Under the pieces are notes generated by a model. The model ran no database searches, was not told the DNA's origin, and worked only from the letters and a program-made list of their open reading frames with translations. From Ferruginibacter sp. (lineage in GTDB: Bacteria; Bacteroidota; Bacteroidia; Chitinophagales; Chitinophagaceae), in the NCBI GenBank assembly GCA_028288705.1, contig JAQBNH010000007.1, positions 1-64,000 of the forward strand: a DNA stretch of 64,000 nt. Direction: 5' to 3'. Positions 8,215-16,535 of this stretch are shown in pieces. Numbering within the stretch: position 1 is the stretch's first letter; every line of letters starts with the position of its first letter. The translations under genes and the position numbers were made by a program.

Positions 8215-8808
8215 CTAAATTTTAGTTGAAGCAGATGTTATTTCTTTGATGAAGATACCGATGGAAGCAGGGGCCGTTTCATCTCCGCCGAAGTAAGGAA
8301 ACAACTGGTAACCTGTTGCCGTAACCGGCAATTCCGCGCGGGGTAAAACTTCCGTGACGCCATCTACTGAAAACGAATACTGCCCGGGCGCTACTGAAAT
8401 TTTGCAAATGATCTCTTTGTTCAATGGCGTAATGGCAATTTCTTTTGAAAAGCGTTCTCCGTTTTTGTAAGCATAGGCATATAACCTGAGCGCATGGTCA
8501 TTCCAGCTCCAGCCAATGCGGGCGCTGTTTAGATGCGGGTCGGTTCCTTCCGTGAAGCCATATAATTTATTAATGTCGTACTGGTTTACAGGATTCAGGG
8601 TTTTGTAGATAGCGGAACTGTCGAACTTAACTACAAAGGCCATTTCTGAAACAGTTACTGGTCGTATAGCTGTCTGATCGCAATAATGATTGCCGGCGCC
8701 GATACGGTATTCTGTAAAATCAGGGGAAATTGGTGCCGGTGCTGGCGTTTCTTTTTGGCAACTAAACAAACTAATGGCAAGGATCGCCAGGGCAAAAAGA
8801 GGTTTCAA
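8215..8808 (-). CDS. Predicted lipoprotein, unknown function
   Basis: 197 residues with a lipoprotein signal peptide (MKPLFALAILAISLFSC) and a Pro-rich stretch after the acylated Cys. The rest looks all-beta (SFSVDGVTEVLPRAELPVTATGYQLFPYFGGDETAPASIGIFIKEI), reminiscent of a concanavalin-like lectin/laminarinase fold, but I do not recognise a family. The start codon is TTG at 8808: the frame is closed by TAA 12 bp upstream and holds no ATG. It stands alone between the lemA operon and pgk. Confidence 0.65.
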   Translation of the reverse strand: MKPLFALAILAISLFSCQKETPAPAPISPDFTEYRIGAGNHYCDQTAIRPVTVSEMAFVVKFDSSAIYKTLNPVNQYDINKLYGFTEGTDPHLNSARIGWSWNDHALRLYAYAYKNGERFSKEIAITPLNKEIICKISVAPGQYSFSVDGVTEVLPRAELPVTATGYQLFPYFGGDETAPASIGIFIKEITSASTKI

Positions 8809-8944
8809 AGGATATTGGATTTACTTCCCGCAGGATTTGCGGATATGCAAATTTCCCTCATTGCCAAAAATTTACCTGTAGTTCCACGTATTTGATTTCA
8901 TCATAATTCTTCGATATTTTATTCTTACCAGGTCGAAAGAATAA

Positions 8945-8972
8945 AAAAAGGCTGCAATCGCAGCCCTTTTAA
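8945..8972 (-). terminator. Intrinsic terminator after pgk
   Basis: On the minus strand: GGGCTGC-GATT-GCAGCC followed by TTTTTTTATT (stem arms 8950-8955 and 8960-8965), starting within 15 bp of the pgk stop. Confidence 0.85.
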
Positions 8973-8975
8973 AAT

Positions 8976-10175
8976 TTATGATTTGATCGCCGCGATTCCC
9001 GGCAATTCTTTTCCTTCAAAATATTCCAGCAAAGCGCCGCCGCCGGTGGATACATAACTTACCTGGTCTGACAAGTTGAATTTGTTGATCGCAGCCACAC
9101 TGTCGCCGCCACCGATCAGGGTAAATGCGCCTTTAGACGTTGCTTTTGCTACGGCTTCTGCGATTGCTTTCGTGCCGTGTTGAAATTTTTCCATTTCAAA
9201 AACACCCATCGGGCCGTTCCACAAGATCGTCATGCTGTTATCGAGCGTATCTTTTATTTGTTTAATCGCGGTCGGGCCGATATCGAGTCCCATCCAACCG
9301 TCAGGTACATTATTACTGTCAGCGATGGTTGTGGTAGCGTTCGCGTCAAATTTATCCGCAACAACAGAATCTACCGGTAGAATAATATGCACGCCTTTTT
9401 CTTTTGCTTTCGCTAAGATCTCTTTGGCCGTTTCCAGGCGATCGTCTTCACACAAGGAATTCCCGATCTTACCGCCTAATGCTTTAAAAAATGTATAAGC
9501 CATCCCGCCACCGATCACGATATTATCGGCCCGCTCCAGTAAATTTTCGATGATCAGAATTTTATCAGAAACTTTTGCGCCGCCGATGATCGCGGTAAAA
9601 GGTTTTACAGCAGCATGCAATACTTTTTCCGCACTCACCACTTCGCCTTCCATTAATAAACCGAACATTTTTTTATCGCCTGGAAAATATTGGGCGATCA
9701 CTGCAGTAGAAGCATGAGCGCGATGCGCCGTTCCGAAAGCATCATTCACATAAACATCTGCGAGTTTGCTCAGCTTTTCTGCAAAGCCGGTATCCCCTTT
9801 TTCTTCTTCTTTATAAAAACGCAGGTTTTCCAATAGTAATACTTCTCCCGGTTTTAGCGCGGCAGCTTTTTCAATTGCCTGCGCGCCGATCGCATCATCC
9901 GCAAACAAAACAGGCACATCTTTACCCAATAATTCCTTCAATTTATTTTGCAGGTGCTTTAAAGAATATTTATCTGTTGGTCCGTCTTTCGGGCGGCCGA
10001 GATGACTCATGAGGATGGCACTGCCGCCATCGGCGAGGATCTTTTTGATCGTAGGGATCGTAGCCGTCATGCGGTTGTCATCAGTGATGTTGAACTGGTC
10101 GTCCAGCGGAACATTAAAATCAACGCGGACCAATGCTTTTTCTCCTTTGAAATTGTGCGATGCGAATGCAGACAT
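8976..10175 (-). CDS. pgk: Phosphoglycerate kinase
   Basis: Cytosolic glycolytic enzyme transferring phosphate from 1,3-bisphosphoglycerate to ADP. Full length (399 residues). Conserved elements include [10 protein letters not shown] near the N-terminus, [28 protein letters not shown], the GGAKVSDK hinge region, WNGPMGVFE and the nucleotide loop GGGDSVAA. It follows gapA on the same strand, but a terminator-like hairpin lies between them. Confidence 0.98.
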   Translation of the reverse strand: MSAFASHNFKGEKALVRVDFNVPLDDQFNITDDNRMTATIPTIKKILADGGSAILMSHLGRPKDGPTDKYSLKHLQNKLKELLGKDVPVLFADDAIGAQAIEKAAALKPGEVLLLENLRFYKEEEKGDTGFAEKLSKLADVYVNDAFGTAHRAHASTAVIAQYFPGDKKMFGLLMEGEVVSAEKVLHAAVKPFTAIIGGAKVSDKILIIENLLERADNIVIGGGMAYTFFKALGGKIGNSLCEDDRLETAKEILAKAKEKGVHIILPVDSVVADKFDANATTTIADSNNVPDGWMGLDIGPTAIKQIKDTLDNSMTILWNGPMGVFEMEKFQHGTKAIAEAVAKATSKGAFTLIGGGDSVAAINKFNLSDQVSYVSTGGGALLEYFEGKELPGIAAIKS

Positions 10176-10184
10176 ATTAGTTGA

Positions 10185-10243
10185 TTTAAAAAAACCGCAG
10201 AGACGAACCGCGAACCTGGATCCAGCGCTTGTCTATGCGGTTT
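10185..10243 (-). terminator. Terminator or attenuator-like hairpin between gapA and pgk
   Basis: On the minus strand, AACCGCA (from 10236-10242) pairs with TGCGGTT (from 10193-10199) and the flanking AGAC/GTCT also pairs. The loop itself contains the palindrome CTGGATCCAG, and the second arm runs directly into TTTTTTT. It therefore has the form of an intrinsic terminator placed just 18 bp upstream of the pgk start. Confidence 0.6.
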
Positions 10244-10319
10244 ATAAGTTGATAAATGATTTGCCGTACAAGGGAGTGACACAACGATGATGCCATGAAA
10301 CCCGCTGCTGTTGCAAAAA

Positions 10320-11333
10320 TTATTTAGAGATCAATCCTGCGAAATGTTTAACGGTACGCACGAGCTGAGATACATAACTCATTTCGTTATCGTACCAGCT
10401 CACGGTTTTCACCATTTGTTTGTCGCCCATCGTCATCACTTTTGTTTGGGTTGAATCAAACAAAGAACCGTAATGGATACCGATCACATCGCTGCTAACG
10501 ATTTCGTCTTCTGTATAACCAAAGCTTTCGTTACTGGCGGCTTTCATCGCTGCATTCACTTCTTCAACGGTTGTTGTTTTTTCCAGGATGCTGTACAATT
10601 CTGTTACAGAACCGGTGATCACCGGAACGCGTTGTGCGCCGCCATCCAGTTTACCTTTTAATTCCGGTAATACCAGGCCGATCGCTTTTGCAGCGCCGGT
10701 GCTGTTGGGAACAATATTCGCAGCAGCTGCACGGGCGCGGCGAAGATCACCTTTAGGATGAGGTGCATCCAGTGTGTTCTGGTCGTTTGTATAAGCGTGA
10801 ATGGTGCTCATGATACCGGTAACGATACCAAAATTATCATTCAGTGATTTTGCCATCGGCGCCAGGCAGTTTGTGGTGCAACTTGCGCAGGAGATGATTG
10901 TTTCGCTACCATCCAGGATCGCATGGTTCACATTAAATACCACAGTTTTTAAATCTCCTGTTGCAGGAGCGGAGATCACCACGCGTTTTGCGCCTGCAGT
11001 TAAATGCGCAGCAGCTTTGTCTTTATCAGCAAAGAAGCCTGTGCTTTCGATCACCACATCCACATCATGCTGGCCCCATGGAATTTGAGCAGGATCTTTT
11101 TGTGCGTATATTTTTACTTCGTGGCCATTCACCACGATAGAGTTTTCTGTGTGCGTTACTTCCTGACCGAAACGGCCCTGAGCGCTGTCATATTTTAGCA
11201 GGTGAGCCAATACTTCCGGACTTGTAAGATCATTGATGGCCACTACATCGATACCTTCCATGTTGTAGATCTGGCGAAAAACCAGGCGGCCGATTCTGCC
11301 GAAACCATTGATAGCAACTTTAACTGTACTCAT
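10320..11333 (-). CDS. gapA: Glyceraldehyde-3-phosphate dehydrogenase, type I
   Basis: NAD-dependent glycolytic enzyme, 337 residues from the ATG at 11333. The ORF track starts 14 codons earlier; I prefer [16 protein letters not shown] because it begins the Rossmann fold exactly at the family's usual N-terminus. Asp35 in AINDL is consistent with NAD preference. The catalytic Cys is C152 in SCASCTTN. Downstream pgk is on the same strand, separated by a terminator-like hairpin, so pgk may be uncoupled from gapA. Confidence 0.97.
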   Translation of the reverse strand: MSTVKVAINGFGRIGRLVFRQIYNMEGIDVVAINDLTSPEVLAHLLKYDSAQGRFGQEVTHTENSIVVNGHEVKIYAQKDPAQIPWGQHDVDVVIESTGFFADKDKAAAHLTAGAKRVVISAPATGDLKTVVFNVNHAILDGSETIISCASCTTNCLAPMAKSLNDNFGIVTGIMSTIHAYTNDQNTLDAPHPKGDLRRARAAAANIVPNSTGAAKAIGLVLPELKGKLDGGAQRVPVITGSVTELYSILEKTTTVEEVNAAMKAASNESFGYTEDEIVSSDVIGIHYGSLFDSTQTKVMTMGDKQMVKTVSWYDNEMSYVSQLVRTVKHFAGLISK

Positions 11334-11372
11334 AACTAAATATTTAGAAGTGTTTATTGTTTTTTTGCGTGG

Positions 11373-11380
11373 CAAAATTA
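11373..11380 (-). promoter_or_regulatory. Candidate -7 box for gapA
   Basis: Perfect TAATTTTG on the minus strand about 40 bp upstream of the gapA ATG. No TTTG at the usual -33 distance. Confidence 0.45.
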
Positions 11381-11501
11381 CAGGAATGAGTTGGGAATAA
11401 TATGGAAATATTTAATAACGCACTGTTCATGAAGGTTAAAGGCCGTTAGTATGTACTGTTTTAGATTGCCTGAAATCATTTTGGATATTTTTTTAAAAAG
11501 T

Positions 11502-11533
11502 TTTGGCTACAAAAGTTCAGGATGCTATCTTTG
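11502..11533 (+). promoter_or_regulatory. Promoter of tRNA-Glu
   Basis: TTTG (11502-11505), 20-bp spacer, TATCTTTG (11526-11533): full Bacteroidetes consensus. The expected start near 11540 leaves about 10 nt before the mature tRNA. Confidence 0.75.
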
Positions 11534-11550
11534 CCGTCCTTTAAAACGAT

Positions 11551-11622
11551 GCCGCGTTGGTCAAGGGGTTAAGACGCCTCCCTTTCACGGAGGAATCACG
11601 GGTTCGAATCCCGTACGTGGTA
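11551..11622 (+). tRNA. tRNA-Glu (anticodon TTC)
   Basis: A 72-nt cloverleaf: acceptor GCCGCGT/ACGTGGT (two G-T wobbles), D-arm GTC/GAC, anticodon stem CCTCC/GGAGG with loop CTTTCAC (anticodon TTC), T-arm ACGGG/CCCGT with TTCGAAT. CCA is not encoded. It has its own promoter and terminator. The ORF track runs an ORF through it, which is not real there. Confidence 0.96.
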
Positions 11623-11632
11623 CGAAAAACAG

Positions 11633-11656
11633 CCTCTCTTCACGAGAGGTTTTTTT
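11633..11656 (+). terminator. Terminator of tRNA-Glu
   Basis: CCTCTC-TTCAC-GAGAGG followed by TTTTTTT, starting 11 bp after the tRNA. Confidence 0.85.
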
Positions 11657-11673
11657 ATGCCCCTTATTCCCGT

Positions 11674-11703
11674 TTTGCTACCCGCCCTGTTTACCATAAT
11701 TTG
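11674..11703 (+). promoter_or_regulatory. Candidate promoter of the DapA-like/KGSADH unit
   Basis: TTTG (11674-11677), 19-bp spacer, TAATTTG (11697-11703), one T short of the TAnnTTTG consensus. It lies 21 bp upstream of the ATG at 11725 and just after the tRNA terminator. Confidence 0.4.
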
Positions 11704-11724
11704 TGGGTATTAAATAATTATCCC

Positions 11725-12621
11725 ATGCAAGTAAACTGGACCGGCGTTTATCCCGCACTCACAACAAAATTTGATGCAAACGATCAGCTTGATCTCCCTC
11801 TGTTTGATAAAAACCTGCAGGCGCAGTTAGCAGCGGGTGTACAAGGAAACATACTTGGCGGAACACTCGGTGAGGCCAGCACCCTAACCCTCGACGAAAA
11901 AGAACGCCTGGTAAAATTCACCGTGGAGAAAGTGGCAGGCAAAGTGCCGGTGATCCTCAACATTGCTGAAGGTGCCACGCGTGAAGCCATCGTGCAGGCC
12001 GGGCTAGCGAAAGATTGGGGCGCATCCGGTTTGATGTTATTGCCGCCTATGCGCTATAAACCTGATCATCGCGAAGCTGTCGCTTATTTTAAAGCGATAG
12101 CAGGATCAACCAACCTGCCCGTGATGATCTATAACAATCCCGTTGATTATAAAACAGAAGTTACACTGGATATGTTTGAAGAACTGAAGGCCATCGAAAA
12201 CATCCAGGCGGTGAAGGAAAGTACGCGCGATACGACGAATGTAACCAGGATGAAAAACCGTTTCGGCGACCGGTACAAGATCCTTTGTGGTGTTGATACG
12301 CTGGCCTTTGAAGAAATTTGCCTTGGCGCTGACGGCTGGGTGGCCGGGCTGGTTTGCGGTTTTCCAAAAGAAACGGTCGCCATTTTTAATCTTATCCGGG
12401 AAGGGAATTTGAAAAAAGCGCTGGAGATCTATCGCTGGTTTATGCCTTTGCTGGAACTGGATATTCATCCCAAACTGGTTCAGTATATCAAATTAGCAGA
12501 AACGGAAGCAGGCATTGGCTCCGAATTTGTACGTTCCCCACGCATGCCACTGGAAGGCGATGAAAGAAAAATTATTCTTTCGGTTATACAAAAAGCCATT
12601 GCCTGCCGCCCAACGGTGTAG
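11725..12621 (+). CDS. DapA-superfamily aldolase, probable 1-pyrroline-4-hydroxy-2-carboxylate deaminase
   Basis: 298 residues from the ATG at 11725; the longer ORF in the track overlaps the tRNA and is rejected. Class I aldolase fold: GGTLGE replaces the TTGE of DapA, Tyr136 sits in YNNP, and the Schiff-base lysine is K164 in AVKES. Family members in hydroxyproline clusters deaminate and dehydrate 1-pyrroline-4-hydroxy-2-carboxylate to 2-oxoglutarate semialdehyde. The next gene is a 2-oxoglutarate-semialdehyde dehydrogenase type ALDH and the epimerase and dehydrogenase lie within 5 kb, which is why I prefer this over lysine biosynthesis. The assignment rests on context. Confidence 0.85.
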   Translation: MQVNWTGVYPALTTKFDANDQLDLPLFDKNLQAQLAAGVQGNILGGTLGEASTLTLDEKERLVKFTVEKVAGKVPVILNIAEGATREAIVQAGLAKDWGASGLMLLPPMRYKPDHREAVAYFKAIAGSTNLPVMIYNNPVDYKTEVTLDMFEELKAIENIQAVKESTRDTTNVTRMKNRFGDRYKILCGVDTLAFEEICLGADGWVAGLVCGFPKETVAIFNLIREGNLKKALEIYRWFMPLLELDIHPKLVQYIKLAETEAGIGSEFVRSPRMPLEGDERKIILSVIQKAIACRPTV

Positions 12622-12655
12622 ATTATCCGCAGTTACATTTTTAAAAGAAAAAGTT

Positions 12656-14140
12656 ATGTTCAACGATACAACCGCAGAAGAGTTAAGCCAGGTGATGGAA
12701 GATGCATGGGAAGCCTTTCATGTTTACCGGAAGCTTTCTTTAAAACAACGCGCTGATTTTATGCGCAGCATTGCTGTTGAGATGGAAAACGCCGGTGATG
12801 AACTGATTCAGACAGCGATGCAGGAAACGAATTTGCCGGAAGCCAGATTAAGAGGGGAACGTGCCCGTACGATCTTCCAACTGAATAGCTATGCCCAATT
12901 TTGCGAAAGCGGGCAATGGCTCGAAGCCCGCATCGACACGGCAGTTGCCGATAAAGTTCCTGCTAAACCTGATCTCAGAAAAATGCTGGTGCCGCTCGGA
13001 CCGGTAGTTGTTTTTGGGGCCAGCAATTTCCCATTCGCTTATTCAACAGCAGGCGGCGATACAGCCTGCGCTTTTGCCGCCGGCTGCCCTGTGATCGTAA
13101 AGGCACATCCTGCTCATGCACAAACAAGCGAACTCGTTGCAGCAGCCATTTCAAGAGCGGCAGCAAATTGCTATTTACCGAAAGGAATTTTCGCCCATGT
13201 GCATGGCGCTTCCTCCGCTACAGGCGAAGCATTGGTGAAACACCATTACACGAAAGCCGTTGGTTTCACGGGTTCCTTCGCAGGAGGGAAACAACTATTC
13301 GATTGGGGTAATCAGCGGAAAGAACCGATCCCGGTCTTCGCAGAAATGGGCAGTGTGAACCCGGTATTTTTGCTTCCGGAAAAAATAAGTGTGTCCGCTG
13401 TTGACACGGCGAAGCAATATGCATTGTCGATCACCCAGGGCGTTGGACAATTCTGTACAAACCCGGGCGTGATCATCGGCATCGACAACAACGACCTGGA
13501 TCAATTTATCGAAACGCTTGCTGCGGAGATAAACAATATCGCGCCGGCAGCTATGTTGCACCCGGGTATTTATAAAAGCTATGTTGAAAAACGCGCGGCG
13601 GTTATTTCACAACCTGATGTGGCAATGATCGCGGTTTCCGCAACCGATGCCGGCCTGAATGAAGGCACGCCAACGATTGCCAGCACAACGGCGACGGCAT
13701 TCCTTGCAAACCCGATGCTTCAGCAGGAAGTGTTTGGCCCTTATTCTATTGTTGTTCGCTGCGCAGATATGAAAGAGATGATGGCAGTGGCGCTACAGCT
13801 GGAAGGCCAACTGACTTCCACTTTAATGGCTACAGAAAACGATATGCTGCAATATGAACCACTGCTTGAAGCTGTAAAAAATCTTTGCGGCAGGCTGATC
13901 ATGAATGGCATTCCGACCGGTGTGGAAGTTTGCCTGTCGATGCAACATGGCGGACCGTTTCCGGCCACTACCGATAGCCGCTTCACATCTGTAGGCGCAG
14001 ATGGGATAAAAAGATTCGCGAGGCCGGTAGCCTTTCAAAACTGGTCGGACAGTTTCTTGCCTGACGAATTGAAAAATTCGAACCCGCTGGGCATTTGGAG
14101 AACGGTTAATAATGAACTGACGAAAGAAAAGATCGGCTAA
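12656..14140 (+). CDS. 2,5-dioxovalerate (2-oxoglutarate semialdehyde) dehydrogenase
   Basis: 494 residues from the ATG at 12656 (MFNDTTAEE), preceded by an A/G-rich stretch; the track's earlier start lies inside the upstream gene. Aldehyde dehydrogenase with E230 (AEMGSVNP) and catalytic C267 in GQFCTNPG, the motif form typical of the NADP-type ketoglutarate semialdehyde dehydrogenases. It oxidises the product of the DapA-like enzyme to 2-oxoglutarate, the last step of hydroxyproline degradation. 34 bp after the DapA-like gene, so probably one transcript. Its TAA overlaps the stop of the convergent hydroxylase gene (shared CTAA). Confidence 0.92.
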   Translation: MFNDTTAEELSQVMEDAWEAFHVYRKLSLKQRADFMRSIAVEMENAGDELIQTAMQETNLPEARLRGERARTIFQLNSYAQFCESGQWLEARIDTAVADKVPAKPDLRKMLVPLGPVVVFGASNFPFAYSTAGGDTACAFAAGCPVIVKAHPAHAQTSELVAAAISRAAANCYLPKGIFAHVHGASSATGEALVKHHYTKAVGFTGSFAGGKQLFDWGNQRKEPIPVFAEMGSVNPVFLLPEKISVSAVDTAKQYALSITQGVGQFCTNPGVIIGIDNNDLDQFIETLAAEINNIAPAAMLHPGIYKSYVEKRAAVISQPDVAMIAVSATDAGLNEGTPTIASTTATAFLANPMLQQEVFGPYSIVVRCADMKEMMAVALQLEGQLTSTLMATENDMLQYEPLLEAVKNLCGRLIMNGIPTGVEVCLSMQHGGPFPATTDSRFTSVGADGIKRFARPVAFQNWSDSFLPDELKNSNPLGIWRTVNNELTKEKIG

Positions 14141-15408
14141 ACTGCCAGGTAAGATTTCTGGGCAGCGCGCTGTTCGCCGAAATTAAAATAAGCGGTTATA
14201 CCGAGTGACAGGATAAAATATCCAACAAGGAAAAATTTCATGCCGGGTATAAAAGTTCCGGCATTGAACCAATCGCCGAAATAAACAATAATGCCAATGC
14301 CGGCGATCGCTTTGATCAGCTCCCAGATAAAAGCATATTGATTTTTATCCATCAGTTCGGTGAGCGCATACACGAATAAAAAAATAAATCCACCGTAGAT
14401 AAATATACCGGGATTGCCTACCAATGCTATGTTTCCAAAGAGATAACTCACAAATATCAACAGCATCAGCAACTGCGTCCATGCCCAAAACAAAAAGGTT
14501 TTGGAATGAATCGTATCGTATTTTTCAAACTTGTAAACATCGTCAATTTTATAAACAGGGAAAAGTTCTGTAACATCCGCCGGGCGCCATCCCGTGGGTT
14601 TATAAAATACAGCGAGTTTATCTTTCCAGGTCTTTGTATACCAGGCATCTTTTAGCAACAATGTCATATGCTGGAAATTGATCTTAATCGGGTTCCATGT
14701 TCGTACAGGACGCGTAATGCCGTACACAGGCGGCGCCTCCACCAGTTCTTCCTGGAAGGTTCCAAACCATTTATCCCAGAAAATAAATATCTGCCCGTAA
14801 TTCTTATCAATGTATTCCTTGTTGATCGCATGGTGAACACGATGATGTGACGGTGTAACGATGATCTTTTCCAAAAAGCCCATCTTCCCGATATGTTGTG
14901 TATGATACCAGAATTGCGCAAACAAATGCAAGGGAGCTACTACGGCAATTACTTCAGCAGGTACACCAAGCAATGCTGCAGGCAATAACAACACAATAAA
15001 TAGCCGTACAAAAACAGACACACTCTGGCGCAGTGCACAGGCGAGGTTAAACTCTTCACTGCTGTGGTGGATGATATGGCTGTTCCAGAAGAAATTTATT
15101 TTATGATCAAGCGCGTGCACCACGTATCCCGCAAAATCCAGCACGATAAAAGCCACCAGGTAAGTTACCCAGGTAGCACTGATATGCGTGATCGCGATCC
15201 TGTTCAGCAGCCAGCCGTAACTGATCAGCGCGATACTCAGTCCAAGTACATCTTTTGTTACATTGGTTACGCCGCTGCTGAGGCTGCTGATCATATCCAT
15301 ATTTCGAACGGTATCGTTTCCTTTGCGCCAGCCGTACCATTTTTCAAAAAGTACGAGCAGCAGGAAAACGGGCATCGCGATCAGCAGGATTTTACCGTAA
15401 GCTTCCAT
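14137..15408 (-). CDS. Sterol desaturase/fatty acid hydroxylase family membrane enzyme
   Basis: 423 residues, polytopic. Diiron histidine motifs are complete: HALDH, HIIHHSSEEF, HTQHIGK and SHHRVHH, between about residues 95 and 195. Additional C-terminal membrane segments (about 315-405) follow a soluble stretch. This layout, with N-terminal EKWYGW, resembles the alkylglycerol monooxygenase (TMEM195) branch more than short sterol desaturases; substrate is not determinable here. It is inserted, on the opposite strand, between the two halves of the hydroxyproline gene set and diverges from the epimerase gene. Whether it shares regulation with them is unknown. Confidence 0.85.
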   Translation of the reverse strand: MEAYGKILLIAMPVFLLLVLFEKWYGWRKGNDTVRNMDMISSLSSGVTNVTKDVLGLSIALISYGWLLNRIAITHISATWVTYLVAFIVLDFAGYVVHALDHKINFFWNSHIIHHSSEEFNLACALRQSVSVFVRLFIVLLLPAALLGVPAEVIAVVAPLHLFAQFWYHTQHIGKMGFLEKIIVTPSHHRVHHAINKEYIDKNYGQIFIFWDKWFGTFQEELVEAPPVYGITRPVRTWNPIKINFQHMTLLLKDAWYTKTWKDKLAVFYKPTGWRPADVTELFPVYKIDDVYKFEKYDTIHSKTFLFWAWTQLLMLLIFVSYLFGNIALVGNPGIFIYGGFIFLFVYALTELMDKNQYAFIWELIKAIAGIGIIVYFGDWFNAGTFIPGMKFFLVGYFILSLGITAYFNFGEQRAAQKSYLAV

Positions 15409-15423
15409 AAAAAATAATTACTC

Positions 15424-15455
15424 CAAATTTACTGTAAAGTTGGCAACTTTGAAAG
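15424..15455 (-). promoter_or_regulatory. Candidate promoter of the hydroxylase gene
   Basis: Perfect -7 box TAAATTTG on the minus strand (15424-15431), 16 bp upstream of the ATG at 15408. At -33 spacing the sequence is TTTC rather than TTTG. Confidence 0.5.
15436..15450. promoter_or_regulatory. Palindromic operator candidate
   Basis: AAAGTTG-G-CAACTTT, a perfect 7-bp inverted repeat in the 78-bp divergent region. It falls between the putative -33 and -7 elements of the hydroxylase promoter and upstream of the epimerase gene, a position suited to a repressor site. No regulator gene is adjacent. Confidence 0.4.
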
Positions 15456-15486
15456 CTAAACACAGCATCCGTTAAATCATAATAAG

Positions 15487-16485
15487 CTGGCAACATTTAC
15501 CTGTATTGATGCACATACCTGCGGAAATCCCGTTCGCCTTGTACAAAGCGGCGGGCCCGTACTTCATGGAAACAACATGAGCGAGAAACGGCAGCATTTC
15601 CTGCAGGAATTCGACTGGATCAGGCGTGGGCTGATGTTCGAGCCACGCGGGCATGATATGATGAGTGGTAGTATTTTATATGAGCCGCATGATCCGCAAA
15701 ATGACGTGGCGGTTCTATTTATTGAAACCAGTGGTTGCCTGCCGATGTGCGGTCATGGAACGATCGGTACGATCACCATCGCTATTGAAAAAGGATTGAT
15801 CAAACCGAAAACGCCCGGTATCGTTCGCATGGAAGCGCCCGCCGGGTTGGTCATGGTCAGCTATACCCTGGACAAGGGAAAGGTGAGATCGGTAAAACTC
15901 GTTAACGTAGCATCTTACCTGGAAGCGACATCGTTACCGGTGTACTCAGCAGGACTTGGCGAACTCATCGTGGATGTGGCCTATGGTGGTAATTTTTATG
16001 CGATCGTAGATCCGCAAAAAAATTTCGCAGGACTGCAACATTACACAGCTTCGCAACTGATCTCCTTTTCGCGCGACTTACGGGAAAGAATAAACGAAAA
16101 ATATACCTTTGTTCACCCGGAGAACGAAACGATCCGGGGCTGCAGCCATATCTTGTGGACGGGCGAAACTTTAGATCCGACATCAACTGCACGTAATGCC
16201 GTTTTTTATGGAGATAAAGCGATCGACCGCAGCCCTTGCGGCACGGGAACCAGTGCAAGAATGGCGCAATGGTATACGAAAGGTTTATTGAAGGCCGGGG
16301 ATCAATTCATCCACGAAAGTATCATCGGCAGTAAATTTACCGGCACGATTGAAGAAGAATTGTTGCTGAATGGTAAGCCCGCGATCAGGCCGGGAATCGA
16401 AGGCTGGGCGAAGATCTACGGCGAAAATATTATCAGCATTGATGAACAGGATGATCCCTACGCCTTCGGCTTCCAGGTGATCTGA
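15487..16485 (+). CDS. Proline racemase family, probable 4-hydroxyproline 2-epimerase
   Basis: The ORF track begins at an internal ATG (15577), but the same frame is open upstream to the TAA at 15457 and encodes the family's conserved N-terminus TCIDAHTCGNPVRLV. No ATG lies in that extension; CTG at 15487 is the best-placed start and gives 332 residues, the usual length. Counting from it, the two catalytic cysteines are C88 (PMCGHGTIG) and C251 (DRSPCGTGTSAR). C88 coincides with the usual numbering in hydroxyproline epimerases. It epimerises trans-4-hydroxy-L-proline to cis-4-hydroxy-D-proline, the substrate of the next gene. The unusual start lowers certainty about the exact N-terminus, not about function. 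Confidence 0.88.
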   Translation: MATFTCIDAHTCGNPVRLVQSGGPVLHGNNMSEKRQHFLQEFDWIRRGLMFEPRGHDMMSGSILYEPHDPQNDVAVLFIETSGCLPMCGHGTIGTITIAIEKGLIKPKTPGIVRMEAPAGLVMVSYTLDKGKVRSVKLVNVASYLEATSLPVYSAGLGELIVDVAYGGNFYAIVDPQKNFAGLQHYTASQLISFSRDLRERINEKYTFVHPENETIRGCSHILWTGETLDPTSTARNAVFYGDKAIDRSPCGTGTSARMAQWYTKGLLKAGDQFIHESIIGSKFTGTIEEELLLNGKPAIRPGIEGWAKIYGENIISIDEQDDPYAFGFQVI

Positions 16486-16535
16486 TAGAAAAATATAGCA
16501 ACATTAAGTCCGGGCAACCGGCGATAAAAATTGAC

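Noticed and set aside
11557-11724. N-terminal extension of the DapA-like ORF in the track
   Set aside because: It runs through the tRNA-Glu gene and its terminator; the family N-terminus begins at the ATG at 11725.
11725-12621. Assignment as lysine-pathway dihydrodipicolinate synthase
   Set aside because: The TTGE motif is replaced by GTLGE and it is next to hydroxyproline-degradation genes; lysA is 24 kb away.
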